Source: Branchinecta lynchi (Eukaryota; Arthropoda; Branchiopoda; Anostraca; Branchinectidae). Taken from it: a stretch of DNA of 64,000 bases. The DNA is taken from NCBI GenBank assembly GCA_023053575.1, contig JAKZAP010000007.1, positions 20,547,464 to 20,611,463 on the forward strand, in the 5' to 3' direction. Each line of letters starts with the position of its first letter. Position 1 is the first letter of the stretch. Positions 10,231 to 23,000 of the stretch are shown here, piece after piece. A program made the position numbers and the translations under genes. The notes under the pieces are model-generated. The model was not told the DNA's origin. It did not search any database and was given only the letters and a program-made list of their open reading frames with translations.

Positions 10231-10343
10231 TATGTTGGGTCTTCAATCAAATGACGTTACTATGTAGTGTCGACTAAATTGCATCGGAATTCCATATAGT
10301 CGTGACGTACATAGTAACGTCATTTGATTGAAGACCCAACATA
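10231..10343. mobile_element. Small foldback element, perfect 36-bp inverted ends
   Basis: The arms at 10,231-10,266 and 10,308-10,343 are exact reverse complements (starting TATGTTGGGTCTTCAATCAA). They flank a 41-bp loop that itself has a partial GTCGACT/AGTCGTGAC pairing. It lies about 515 bp downstream of the CPEB stop codon, so if the 3' UTR reaches this far it would place a long hairpin in the transcript. Confidence 0.85.
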
Positions 10344-10364
10344 GGATCTGACTGTCCCTAGAGG

Positions 10365-10600
10365 CATAATCTCGCCGTTCCCCGAGGACTCCTTAAGAGC
10401 CGAAAAACCGCCGAAAAAACATCTTCTGACTTTTCAGATGTCATGACGACAAACAAAAAAGTTAAAAAAGTTAGTTCAATGCTTGTTGTGCACAAAATTT
10501 TCAAAATAACAACAGATTACATCCTAAGTGTTGTCTGTTTAAACCACGCATTCTTGTGTTATGCGTTATGAAACTTCTTACAGTGCACCTTTCTGACAAT
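10365..10600. repeat. Fragments of two repeat families
   Basis: ATAATCTCGCCGTTCCCCGA near 10,367 belongs to a family also at 18.36-18.77 kb. The following GCCGAAAAACCGCCGAAAAA to TTCTTACAGTGC stretch matches, diverged, 15.66-15.90 kb. Confidence 0.55.
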
Positions 10601-10857
10601 AGTAACTATTAGTTATCCAACCTCGTGAAAAGTTACTACGCTGACCATTCTAACCTTCTCAATAGTAACTAAAAATATTTGATCTCTACGACGAGATTGC
10701 TCCGATCAGCCCGCGGTTTTGCCGAAGCCTTGACGCCAAGAAGCTAGGATCCGTGACTTCATGCGTAGTAACTAGGGCAAGTACGGTGTAACACGTTCAG
10801 TATCCCAGCCCTATTTGGTCAAACTCCAAACGGTTTACCTCAGTCTGTCTGTCAGCT

Positions 10858-11070
10858 TCAAATCCTCTCAAAAAGGTTCCGCATCACAGTGTTCCGCTCG
10901 GTCCGCATGATGACCTTATGAACCTCCTTCGAGCTCCCTGGCGGATGGTCCGAACACCAGCACGAACGACAGTAGTACTGGAAGCACTCGACGTCGCGGC
11001 AGAAATAGAGGGCGCTGATCACGCTGCATTTGCTACAGGTTGCGTTCTCGAGATAAGGGTCGAGCTGAAG
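10858..11070 (-). CDS. CPEB1: CPEB last exon (ZZ zinc-binding domain and stop)
   Basis: 213 bases, 70 codons and TGA, after acceptor TTTCTTTCAG. It starts [15 protein letters not shown] and continues through [17 protein letters not shown] and the two histidines of the Cys6His2 set ([12 protein letters not shown]). It ends NLFERI-stop. This is the binuclear zinc ZZ domain that closes CPEB proteins. The exon is GC-richer than its surroundings. Confidence 0.96.
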   Translation of the reverse strand, partial: LQLDPYLENATCSKCSVISALYFCRDVECFQYYCRSCWCSDHPPGSSKEVHKVIMRTERNTVMRNLFERI

Positions 11071-14000
11071 CTGAAAGAAATCATGGAATCAGAGCAGAAA
11101 CTTTTTTTTTTTTTTTTTTTTTTACCATTTTTGCCATGGCCTCAGGCTTTTTGTGCAATAAATTCTATTTTATTCTATTCTATAGGGGAAACCCGTAATT
11201 TATTATTGAGCAAGGCCTCCGAAACTCTTTAAAGCGTATATCCACACCTGGCCGGTTGCATGTGTATTTCAATTCAATTCAATTTTTTTTAAATCCATAA
11301 AGGATAAGTCGATGGGTTGTTATTGCGTCATAACGCAATGATGCATGGCATGGAATGATGTAAGTCAAGAGGTTTTTCGTGATTATTTTAGTGACAATAG
11401 ATCTTTTCATCATCATGAAACACGGCATGCTAGTGACTTCGTCGTCCGGCATAGAAGTAGATTTTCTAGATTTTAGGGGTGTAATGTGTGGAACTCCGTT
11501 CTCCGATTTGGGCGGCTGAGCACCTGGAGTTATTTAAAAATAAATTGAAAAGTATTTGTTAGGCCAAGGTTCATAGTTATTTTTCTCATTATTATTATTA
11601 AATGAGTTGATGAGAGATTGGTTATTATTTTTTATTTTAGTGCTTTTTTTGTTATGTTTTGTTTCTAGCTAATTATTAGTTAATAAATGAGTTTGCAAGT
11701 GCGTTTGTGCAAGTGCAAGTGCCCAGTTGCAAGTGCTTTTGTGTGCCTTTCTTGGGGCGGGTACTGGCGTCATAGTTTAATGTGTTTGGGTCGTAAAATA
11801 AATGAAATGGACTGAACTGAACAAAAATCTACACATGCACACAAGTGTGCGGCATTTATACCGTCGTCTTATCACAAATTCTTTTTTTCCCTTTATATGT
11901 TTTTTTCTAATTTACAGTAGTTCCGTTGAGCGTAGAATTTGTATGTGTGACTGTGATGGTCTGAGGCTTGAAGAACAGAAAACAAAAAATTGATTAAAGC
12001 GAAAGTTTTAGGGGGGAAGAATAGTAAATGAATGAAATATGGGTTTATTTTCAAAAGTTAAGCGACGTGAATAGTATAAAAATAAGTTAAAATACAAAAG
12101 ATTTCGGAAAAAAAAATCACAAATATGGTCAATGACATAATAGGCTACAATTAATAAAATATAGATAATTAGAATCAAGAATATTGGTCGTTATACTGTA
12201 TATATTTTGCTGAAAGTAAATGGAACAGAAATGCCTATTAAACATGTTTCCACTGCATCGATTGCTTTATTGATGTCAGGCTCGATTCCGTACCCTGGTA
12301 CTGCAGTAGTCTGTGAAGCGGCGTTATTGCTCCGCCGCTGACTCCTACTCAGGGGCTTCATTTAGGGGGGGGGGGGGGGGCAGCTACCTCCGGCTTCCCA
12401 AGCTGTCCCAGATCTAATCATGAAAAGACACTTTAAAATCTAGCTGACAAGGCGCAAAACTCTCTAAACAACATATTTTTTCCATAAGTATTCGTGAATA
12501 TACTGTTTACTTTTCGTTCGTATGTTGTTAAGTCACTTGTGTGTTTTTGGGCTCACCTATCTTATGGGAAGGGATCCGGGACAGCGCCACTGCCACCCTC
12601 CCCAGGTCTCCGCGAAATGACACCTCTTCTCCTGTCATCTGAATGGCGCGCCTACGTCTGTCGGCTCCCCCTATTTTCCCTTATATTTTTGTCGCTTACT
12701 CTTTACACCATATCCTTCCACGGCTGCCTCTTCTAAGTCTAGCTATAAAATTTTAGAATTTATTGCACAAAAAGCCTGAGGCCATGGCAAAATATGTCTT
12801 AGCAAAGGGTTGACAAGTAGGACAACTTAGACCATTCCTGCATTTCTTACAAATTTTAATGGTAATCAACTCATTATATTCTTTCTTGACTTACTATTGT
12901 ATGTCTAGCATGTTTAGCTTGATAAACGAACTGATTAACCGATTCTCAGAATGTCAAACCAACATTGCAGAAATGTTAAAACAATAAACAAATAAAAGAG
13001 TGGCAACTTACCCTTTTGGTGAACTTTGCCGTCTTGACCTCCACGTATCCCATTTTCACCGCTGCCATGAAGGTCCCGAAGTTACCGAAAGTTACCCGCC
13101 CTGACCCGATTGGGTATTTGTACTTGTCGGTGTCAATCGCAGCGTACACTACGTCACCTGCAACAAACACACGACTTGGGATCTAGAATTACACTTCTGG
13201 TAACATCCAACACATCCTAACCTCCTATTTTAGAACAGCAGTAGCTAAATAAGAAAAGAGAAAACGTCTACAAAAGGGCCATTTAGGGTCAGACTTTACT
13301 CGGTTTATAATCGACAAATCACCCAGCTTATTAATCCCCCGGGAAGTTAAAACAAAGGAAGTGTCTATCGAAAATAAGAAGATTAAATGGAATAGAATAA
13401 CGAAATGGGTGTCCCACCGCCACAGTGTTCAACCGCCATCGTGTGTTAACCACCACCCAGGAAATCTTGCATCATCAAGAGGATTAGTTGGGTCAGAGGA
13501 AAGGGTCAAATATTTTGGTAGGTCCACCGCCACCGTATGTTCACCGCCAGACGCCAACTCATCAGTGCAGATAATTCTAGATTGAAATCCTTAAATGCTA
13601 AGAGGTTGTTTACCGCCACCATCGCTAACTCTGCGTTAATCCTAGGTAATACGAACACTGAGCTTAATGTCTCAAATAATTATTTATTTTGGGCTGAATT
13701 AAAAAAATATGTGTTTGACACATTGGCACATGTGTCCAATTGGAGACAGGAGCGATACTAGCCTTTTACCTTTGGGAGGGGGGGGGGCGTCCCGTTTGTG
13801 TCGATGGACTCAAGAATTTGCCGACAAAACACGCCGTTGCCGCGGCCTAAACTTCCCGCCAGCACAGAATAGAATCCGGTTAAAACTAACTGTAATGAAT
13901 CAGTTGAAATTATTCCTTTAGGATAATGTAAATTCGTATATTTAAATTCACGTATTTGGCTTTTCATTTAAGTTTTCGCTAGAAAGCTAAGCGTCCAACG

Positions 14001-17000
14001 ACTGTACCCAGAACAAGTTAGACTAAGGGCCGCAGGCGAAAATTTTTAAATCTGCCTTTTTTCGGAAAAATTAGCTATATCTACTATACAAGCTTCTAGC
14101 TTTTAATCCCAAGAATTTCAATCCTAAAAGGTCTCTTAAATGACACACCGTTCTTTGTGTAAAACTAACTGTAATGCATCAGTCGGGATTATTCCTTTAA
14201 AATTCGTATATTTGAATTTACATATTTGGCTCTTTCACTAGCTTCCAGCTTTTAATGTGAAATAAAATAAAAGTAAGCTATCTGTGAAATCGCAGATCTT
14301 TCCGCCAAAAAGTAGTGGCCATCCACAGTAAACTAGGCACAAAGTACAATTGTTCTGAATACACTGCAAAAGAAGTAGTTGCAAAACAGCCCGATGAACC
14401 GACGAAACTTTAACTGTCGGTATTCGTCCGACAAAACTTCGCAGTCATTTGATTTCTAGTGTGTATAAAAATCTCAAAACGTGACATAACTTTCACTATT
14501 GGCTCGACAAAAGTTTATACAATTATATTTATTACGTGTAACAAAATTCCGATCTGCCGACAAGCTTTTCGGGTGGTGCTCGACAATGATTGCAGAATCT
14601 GATTTCTTACGATTTCTTACAGCATGCCTCCTTATTACTAGAGGCAGTACATCGAACCTCCAATCATCTTCAGTTAAAGCTTAAAGCAGAATCTGTGTGA
14701 GTTCCGTTGAGATCTTAATCCCTTTGTCTCCACCAATATGAGTTTTAAATTGCCATTATGTTAATTTGAGTCGTCGTTCTCAGGTTGGCCCAGATTCCGT
14801 TATGTTTATTTAATCAGCTATACTTTATTTATTTATTTGGTTTTGTTTGTTTTTGGAGACGAGATCTTCGAGTGTATAGTTTTTTTTTGTTGGGCTGGAC
14901 CAGGAACCGAGTAAGTGTTTAAGTTTATTTATTTTTTTCTTTTCTCTTCCTCTCTTTTTTCTTATTTCTCTCTCTATTATAGTGTTATGTAGGTTAATCG
15001 CTCAAAGGAGGTTTGTTAAACCTCTTAACAAGTGTAAACTTCTAGACGGCTTTGTAGTTCTTAGTATTTTTTTCCAATAAACCCCATATATAACCTAAAT
15101 TTTCCAGTTTCAGCCGGATTCCGGGCGAACCATGTATCCGGGTAGAAAATAATCGTCATACACGGATTCGGCATGTCTTCTTATTTCTAAATTGAATATA
15201 TAATAAACTTCAAATAAAACTTTTACTTTTAACAAAAATTTTCGGTTTTCGCCGGATTCCGGGCGAACTAATTGTCCGGCGAGAAAATGAAGGTCAGTCC
15301 TGGACATTCAGCATGTGTCCTTACCTCTAAATCAAATCTTGCATCAGCTTGAACAAATATTTTCTTCCCGGCCCGGCTCTAAATATTGGGCTACATCTAC
15401 AAACATTTTGGGATCCCAAAAAAGTGACTCAGAACGAAAATACCAGCTTCCACTTTGCTGCCCCCAAAATAACCACTTACCCACTACCAAATAAATAAGC
15501 TGGGTCAAACATCGTCAGACCTGCCAAATCACATATTAAAAAATGACCCAAAATGTAAATGTCAGCTTCCATTTTGATTAATTTTTTAGTAACCAGTCAG
15601 CTTGGGTTGAAGGAGGATTCATTCTAGCCAAATAAGAGCACAGGCAGACAGTCCTGGCATAGGAGATGTTTGCCGAAAACTGCCAAAAAGCATCTGCTTG
15701 CTTTTTTGTTTGTTATCATGATATCGGAAAATTCAGCAGATGCTTTTGGCGGTTTTTTGGCTCTTCCAAGCAATGCTTGTTATCCATACCATTTCATGCA
15801 TAACGTTTGTAGCGACAACAGATAATTCCAAGTTTTGTGTGTTGTCGGTTGAAACCGCGCATCCTTATGTTGTCTGTTATGAAACTTCTGACAGTGCAGA
15901 AAAGTACGTTGCGATATAGACAGTTTCAAACTTACCAAATAGATCATCCATGATCTGGAACAATGCCTTCGCCGTCATCACGCCATGGAGTGCACCCACA
16001 AACACCGTCTTCTTCACGTCAAGTCGATAGTCAGGGAAATTTAAACCGCGTCGAATGTAGGTCGAGTCAGAGATAACCCACGGAATAACTTGCACCTGCA
16101 ACACACAAGCTCATAATACACGTCGACAACAACAACAGGTTCAGCGTTCGTATCATAACCATACCCTTTTCCTCTAGTGCTACCTCAGTGCAGCAAGAGT
16201 TCGAGTCTGTCCATATCTTTGAAGTAGACCAGAAGGAGAATTTGCACAAGGATGCGTAATTTGAACAGACATGAGATAACACACTACTTGTTGTTCTTAC
16301 AAAATATTTCCTTTGTGACTTTTTAACTGTTATTTTTTCGCTAAAAGTAGCGTGGCAAACCATGTTCGTATTACATTCGTTATCCTGCCTTCTACAACTG
16401 TCTCGCTCACGAATAGAATTCTAAGCTTTGGAAATCTCCACTCTTCTTCATTGTTTGATTTTGCACCTATGACGGTTTTTCGGTCAAACCAAGTTAGCCA
16501 GCTAAGCAACACAAACTTCGCCGAAAGCTTCAAGGTACGCCGACAACTCTTTAAGAAGAAGGGAAAGATAAAATCAAGCTTCAAAATTTCGTTTTTCGAT
16601 AGTCCTTCAGCCCAAGTTGACTGCGGATCATGTTTGACGGTGCAAAACGGATAAGTCAGCTAGATTTTGTTAGAGCTATAATAATAATAATAATAATTTA
16701 TTGGAAAAAGCCTAATACGGCCATACAACAGATTCCTGAAGCGCCAACAACAATTTAAAACACTAATAATGAAACACAAACTATTTTCTTCTTTTCATTG
16801 CATTCAAAACGAAAGAAACTACCTCACGGATTACACTTTTATTTGTCGACTTTAAGATACCAGGGAAGAGAACACCACCAGCCATCCCAACTAAACCCAA
16901 TGAAGGAAGCTCTTGGCACTGTCCTAGAAGGTGGTCAATGGTATCTTGCCCAGTGCAACAAAGTGGGCAATTGTAGTTCTCCTCACCGACCTGTTTTCGC

Positions 17001-20000
17001 CTATCAAAAACTTTCTTTCTGTACCGTAATGGAAGAGAGTTAGTCCGGAGTTGGAACCATACCCTAAGTGCCTGCGCCGACAATCCTAATTTAAAATAAT
17101 ATTCAAATCCAAAAGTAATTTTTATTTGTCTATAATAAAATAGTGTCTCTGATTTATCCAGTGCTGCCTGCCAATTTTGAATTTCCTGATCCCGTAATAC
17201 CTGCTCAAACTGTCGCAGCAACTGTGGCTGATCATCTGGTCCCAAACCATCGCTCCAAGCCAAAGATAAACCTGCTTTATCGAGCATGGCTTTCACTTGG
17301 AGTGGCCAAGACCGAGAACCCTTCGACTCCATTAATTCTTTATATGCAATTTTTAGTAACCTGTCTTCAGGTAACCGAACTAACTTAAGCCAAAATCTAA
17401 GAATTTGAACTAGCCTAAGATTCCTCATAGATTGAATCCCAAGTTCACCTGCTACTGCCTGGGTATGAGTTGTTGGATGTAATCCAATCAGCCTCTTGTA
17501 GTGAAGCAGCTGAATCGACTCCAATTGTACCGCAGCTTCGAATCCCCAAATTTCAGCTCCGTAATGAATTGTAGGAAGGATTTTTGATTGGAAAATATGT
17601 TTATGCATTTTTAGGTCTTTTAATCCCGAAACCACTGAATTTCTCAGTAAAGCCGAAGAAGTCATCCTCCCTCTTCTTTTCATTTCAAGGAGGTGATCCT
17701 TCCAACCCCCATTCTGGGATAAAGTAACCCCTAGGTATTTAAACTTAGCCGACTGTTGTATTCGGTGACCTCGGTAATAAAAATTCCACTCCTCATTTGG
17801 TTTTCTTCCCGTGAAAACAACTATTTCAGTCTTTTTTACATTTAAATTTAATCTCTTTCCTTCCAAATAATCTGAAAGGATGTTTAATAAAGTATTTCAG
17901 CCCTTCTTGGCAAGGGTTCTCTTCAAGCTCAAGCCGCTCAACATGCACGCCGCCTACAAGTATCCATCTAGCGGGAAAGAAGAGACACCTGACTTCAAAA
18001 TCAAAATGTAGAAGAATCTCTACCCTTTCGACGACCCAATCGAACAGCAAAAACAGCAGCCGCGTCCAGAACGAAATCACAGCACCAGCTTTAAATCCAA
18101 TCAATTTTCAGAGAAGAAAATCATAAAATCAGATATTTAAGGAAGAATCTTTAACTGTTTTTCCACAAGTTAACTTTCCAGCTTGAGCGGCTTGAGCCTG
18201 AAGAGGAACCTTGGCAGGAAGGGCCGAAATATAGCTCTAAGAAAATGTAGTTGACTTATCCGTTTTGCACCGTCAAACATGTTTTGTTTTTCATTTTGGC
18301 AAAACTCACACAAAGCATTTACTGACAAATTCAAAGTCCTTTTCCAACCTGTTAACCTAAAGCTTATTCTCGCCGTTCCCTGAGGACACATTTTGAGGAG
18401 TCACCGCGTTTTTGTTTCTCCTAGGGACTCAATCACTGTATTCTCGCCAGTCCCCACGAAACGGAAAATGCTCCGATTATCACCACCATCATCAAAAAGG
18501 ACCTTTCAGATTCGGAGGTGAATAAATTTTTGCTGGTGTTGGTGCAATGAAAATTAATTAAAAACAATCAGAATAAACAAAACCAAAAATAAAGTGGATC
18601 CAGACTTATTCCGCAACTGCATATGTTTGTTTCGAACAAAATCCATTTTGAAAGCATTCCTCGTGCTCTCGTTGTTCTCCGGGAGTCCGCGTGGGGTGAC
18701 TCCGTCTATTCTCGCCGTACCCCTTGATTCCCAGAGAAGTCCTCGGGGAACGGCGAGAATACGCCTCTAGTGCACGAACAGTTTTAAAAAAAAATTGTGT
18801 CGAACGGAAAGCGGAAGTCTACACGCAATAACAAGGAGAACCGCTGATTTCCTGGTGGCAAGTATTGTTAATTTCAGAAAACGATATTTCTGAACCATTT
18901 TATCGTGAAAGCATGATTTCTAGAAAGAGTTATAGAAGTATTCTGGAAGGTGACAACTCGCTTTTATATACCCACACAGATATTTCATATTTACCGATAT
19001 TACTATTTAGGTATTTTGGACTTTTTGACTGAAAGATATTGTTAAATTTATGACACCAAAAGAAAACAAGAGCTGAAAGCTCATATGGAACTTGTAAGAA
19101 CAGTTAGCATGTTTGTCAGATACGGTTTGCAGTTTTCAAGGCTGGATCTCTCTCCCGACATTTATTTCATCAGAAATGGGCTTGAGCTAGTAAATCTCAA
19201 ATGGTTATACCACTCATTGACAACTGTTTCTTCCTCCAAACGATGACCGGATAGGGCTATTTTTAAGCCAATCTGACAGAGTGCCTGCTAAGTTTCACGG
19301 TCATAGCACATCCGGAGTTACCCCAACTCGTGATCATCGGAATTGTGGAAAACCCCTTCAACTCCCCCCATGTGACACAATCCGGTCCTGTTTTGTCGAT
19401 AATGTATCTACGGCTTAGGCTTGTTCTTCCTTCCAAATCCCATCCCGATCTCTCGACTCTAAGCGTTTCACGAGATTTCCGGCACCCCCTCCAGCTCCCC
19501 CCGCCCAAGTTATCAGATCCATTCCAGAACTGAAATTGATCATCTGCGACACTTGTTCTTGACACTTGACAAGTTTCATGCACGCTGATCACCAGTTCCA
19601 AAGTTCAGGCATGTCACTAGAATCCGGAATCCCGATCCTTCCACTCCCCCCATGATCATCGGATCGGGAAAGGAACTATTTTCAAGTGGACCTGGAAGAG
19701 TACCTAATATGTCTGCCAAGTTTCATGGTACTGGTACATCTGGAACTACCGTAACTCGAGATCATCGGAAATCCGGGAAAAACCCCTCCAACCCCCTCTA
19801 CTGTGACACGATCCGGTCTTGTTTTGTCAATAGAGTATCTACGGTTAATGCTTGTTGTTCCCTTCAAGTTCCATCTCATCCCTCGACCCTAAGCATTTCC
19901 CAAGATTTCCAGTCGCTCCGTCTACCCCCCCCCCCCCCCCCCCCCGAGTTCTCGGATTCGGTCCAGCTTTGAAGTCGAAAATCTGACACACTTGTTCTTC

Positions 20001-23000
20001 ACAACCGTCAAGTTTTATGCATGTCCGCTAGTTTCTGGGTTCCCCATCCCTCCACTCCCCCCGCAATAGCTGGATCGGGGAAGTGTTTGTTTCTAAGTTA
20101 ATCTGGTTAGTTCCCTCATATGCCTGCCAAGTATGATTGAGCTAGCTTATGTGGAAGCGTTTCACGAGAATTCCGGTGCCCTCCCCCCCCCCGTTATCGG
20201 ATCTGGTCCGGATTTGAAACTCAACATAAGGAACACTTGTCTTGTTCTTGAAATACTCCAAGTTTCATGCATGGCCGATTTCCTGTTGTAAAGTTATGCA
20301 TATTACTAGTTTCCGGATTTCCCATCTCTCCACTCCCCCCCCCCCCCAAGATGGCAGGATCTGGGATATAACTATTTCGAAGTTCTTCTGGTCGGTTCCC
20401 TGATATGCCTACCGAATTTCGTCGTCCTAACTTAAGTGGAAGCGTTTGACGAGATTTCCGGCGCCCCGCTTCCAGCCCCCCCCCCCCCCCCCCAGTTATC
20501 GGATCCGGTCCATTGAAACTGAGCATCTGAAGCACTTGTTCTTGACATATGTCAAATTTCATGCATGGCCGATTTCCCGTTCCAAAGTTATGCATGTTAC
20601 TAGTTACGGGATTTCACATCTCTCCACTCCCCGCCACGATGGCCAGATCTGGGAAATAATTATTTCCAAGCTATTCTGGTCGGTTTCCTGATATGCCTGC
20701 CAAATTTCATTGTCCTAGCTTATGTGGAAATGTTTGACGGATTTCCGGTGCCCCCCCCCCCCCCCCAGTTATCGGATCTGGTCCGGATTTGAAACTGAGC
20801 ATCTTAAGCACTTGTTCTTGCCATACGTTAAGTTTCATGCATCTCCGATTACCCTTTCTAAAGTTATGCATGTTACTAGTTTCCGGATTTCCCATCCCTC
20901 CACTCCCCCCACGATTGCCGGATCGGGGAAGTGATTGTTTCCAAGTTAATCTGGTTGGGTCCCTTATATGCCTGCCAAGTTTCATCGTCCTAGCTTAGGT
21001 GGAAGTGCCCAAACTAGCAAAACCGGGACAGACCGACAGAACGACAGACTGACAGTAAAAAATAACCGGCTATGTAAGCAGCATGTTTTTAGAATAAAGT
21101 GAAACTGAATTGCATTCGAACTGGAAAGTACAGATCTAACGAGGGCTCTAAAGAAGGAGGCAAGGAGCATACATCTTGAAACCGTACCTCTTTAGACTGC
21201 AGTCTTCTTGATGGAATGGGGAAGTAGTAAGACCCTCCTTGTCTTGCGTCGTAAGTGCAGTGGCTGAGCATGACTTTCACTTGGCGTTCCATCTCAAAGA
21301 TGACATAAGCATAACCACGCGGCGGATTCGCTGCACCATCTACTGTCGGCCATTCTACTCGGACGTTACCAAATGCCTAGAAACAAAGAGTATACCCTAT
21401 ATGACTAAGTCTGAAACGCGCCAATGAACCTCGGGAATGATCCAAAAGAACCCTCTAAATTGACTCAGATCATAAGTAAACCAATCAACGACGTTTGTTG
21501 TCGCGAAGTTTCTGGCTCTTCGCCGGGCACGCCGCGATTCTACATCGGCACGAAGAGTTATAGTCAACAAGAGTATTAAAAGGAGAACATATCTGCTCCC
21601 TTGCATCAGACGAACGAAAGTTTTTGAGCAAATATCAGCAAACAGTAATTTTGGAAACATGCGCACAATAAAGAAGTACTTGATACTCTTGGTGACTAGC
21701 TTTTTGAGCCAATAAAGAATCACCATGTGCCTAGCGAAGAACCAGAAACGTCATCACACCAAACGTTGTCGATTGGTTTACATAGGGGTTTCCCCAGGAT
21801 TAACGGTGTGGCTCAGACTTGGTCACATAGAATATTTAAAAGTGCCACTAAGCGTTTACCAGCGTGTCTCATTTTTTTTTTTTTTTAACAAAAATAAATT
21901 CTGTAAGACTGAAAACACTCCCAAAAATACGTGAAGTCATAAAAATGTTGAAGGTTTCCCTAAATTTTGGGTATCTTAAATATCGAGCTAAAAGCCATCT
22001 ATGAACTTGGTCCCACTATTATCCCTGAACACCAACTTTCATATAAGAATATCTCAAGCCCTTTGGAAGTTATCCTGATCACATACAGACGGAAGAGCAA
22101 AATAACATTGGAGAGTATCGCCAAGACTTGACAAAATCGACACACACTTGAATAGCAGTGATACTGGCACCACTAGCGATAGTGAACGTCCCTAATGAAA
22201 CTCATTCAGTCTTTCACCAGCGCTGGCTCCGATAACTTCATATTCTGGACATAGCAAAAAATGATACAGTCTCCAATGTTTCATTGGTGTATGCAGACCG
22301 CACCTTTTCTTTACTAGAAATTTCTAAGCCCGCAAGTTTGTCTCGCAGTAAATGCCGGAAGGGTAGTGGGCGGCGCTTCGGGTACGACCCGTTTGCAAAG
22401 CTCTGAAAGCATAGGTCTTGGCGCTACTCCCTAGTGTTATTTTTCTCTGGACCGACGGGTTTATTATTCTGTAAGGATTCCTCACTTTCACTGCTCCACT
22501 TTCATTGTCCAGTATTTACGGTATGTGCATATTTTCTTTAGGTTAATTTTTGTCTTTCTTTTCTCCATGTGCTCGCTTTTTTCCTTCTGTAAGCGGGCAA
22601 AAATAAATATATCTAGGATTCCTATATTTCCTATGTAAAAAAAAAATCCAAATCGATAACACTTACGCGAAAGGCGATTCTGATCATCTCTTCTGTTGTA
22701 TCCCACGGTACTCCCCCAAGGAACACCTTCACTGAGAACATGGCCGTTTTATGATCGGTGGTTGGAAGATTCCCGTACCAGACGTTGGTGGCGCCACCAC
22801 GAACTAAAACAAGATAAAATACTATTTAAGATCAAAATGTATCTATACAAACTTCATCGAAGGCCATTTTTACTGGTAGACCCGCTAAGCATTTTCACAA
22901 TAATAGAGATCTCAAACGAATCTATATAACTCTCGTGTTCCAGTATGAATTCATATTTTACCTTCAACCAAAAATAATGATAGTAAAAACAACAACGCAA

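Noticed and set aside
16781..17866. Independent host gene of 361 codons
   Set aside because: Content matches the post-RT region of a non-LTR retrotransposon with its 3' tail at 16,681-16,740.
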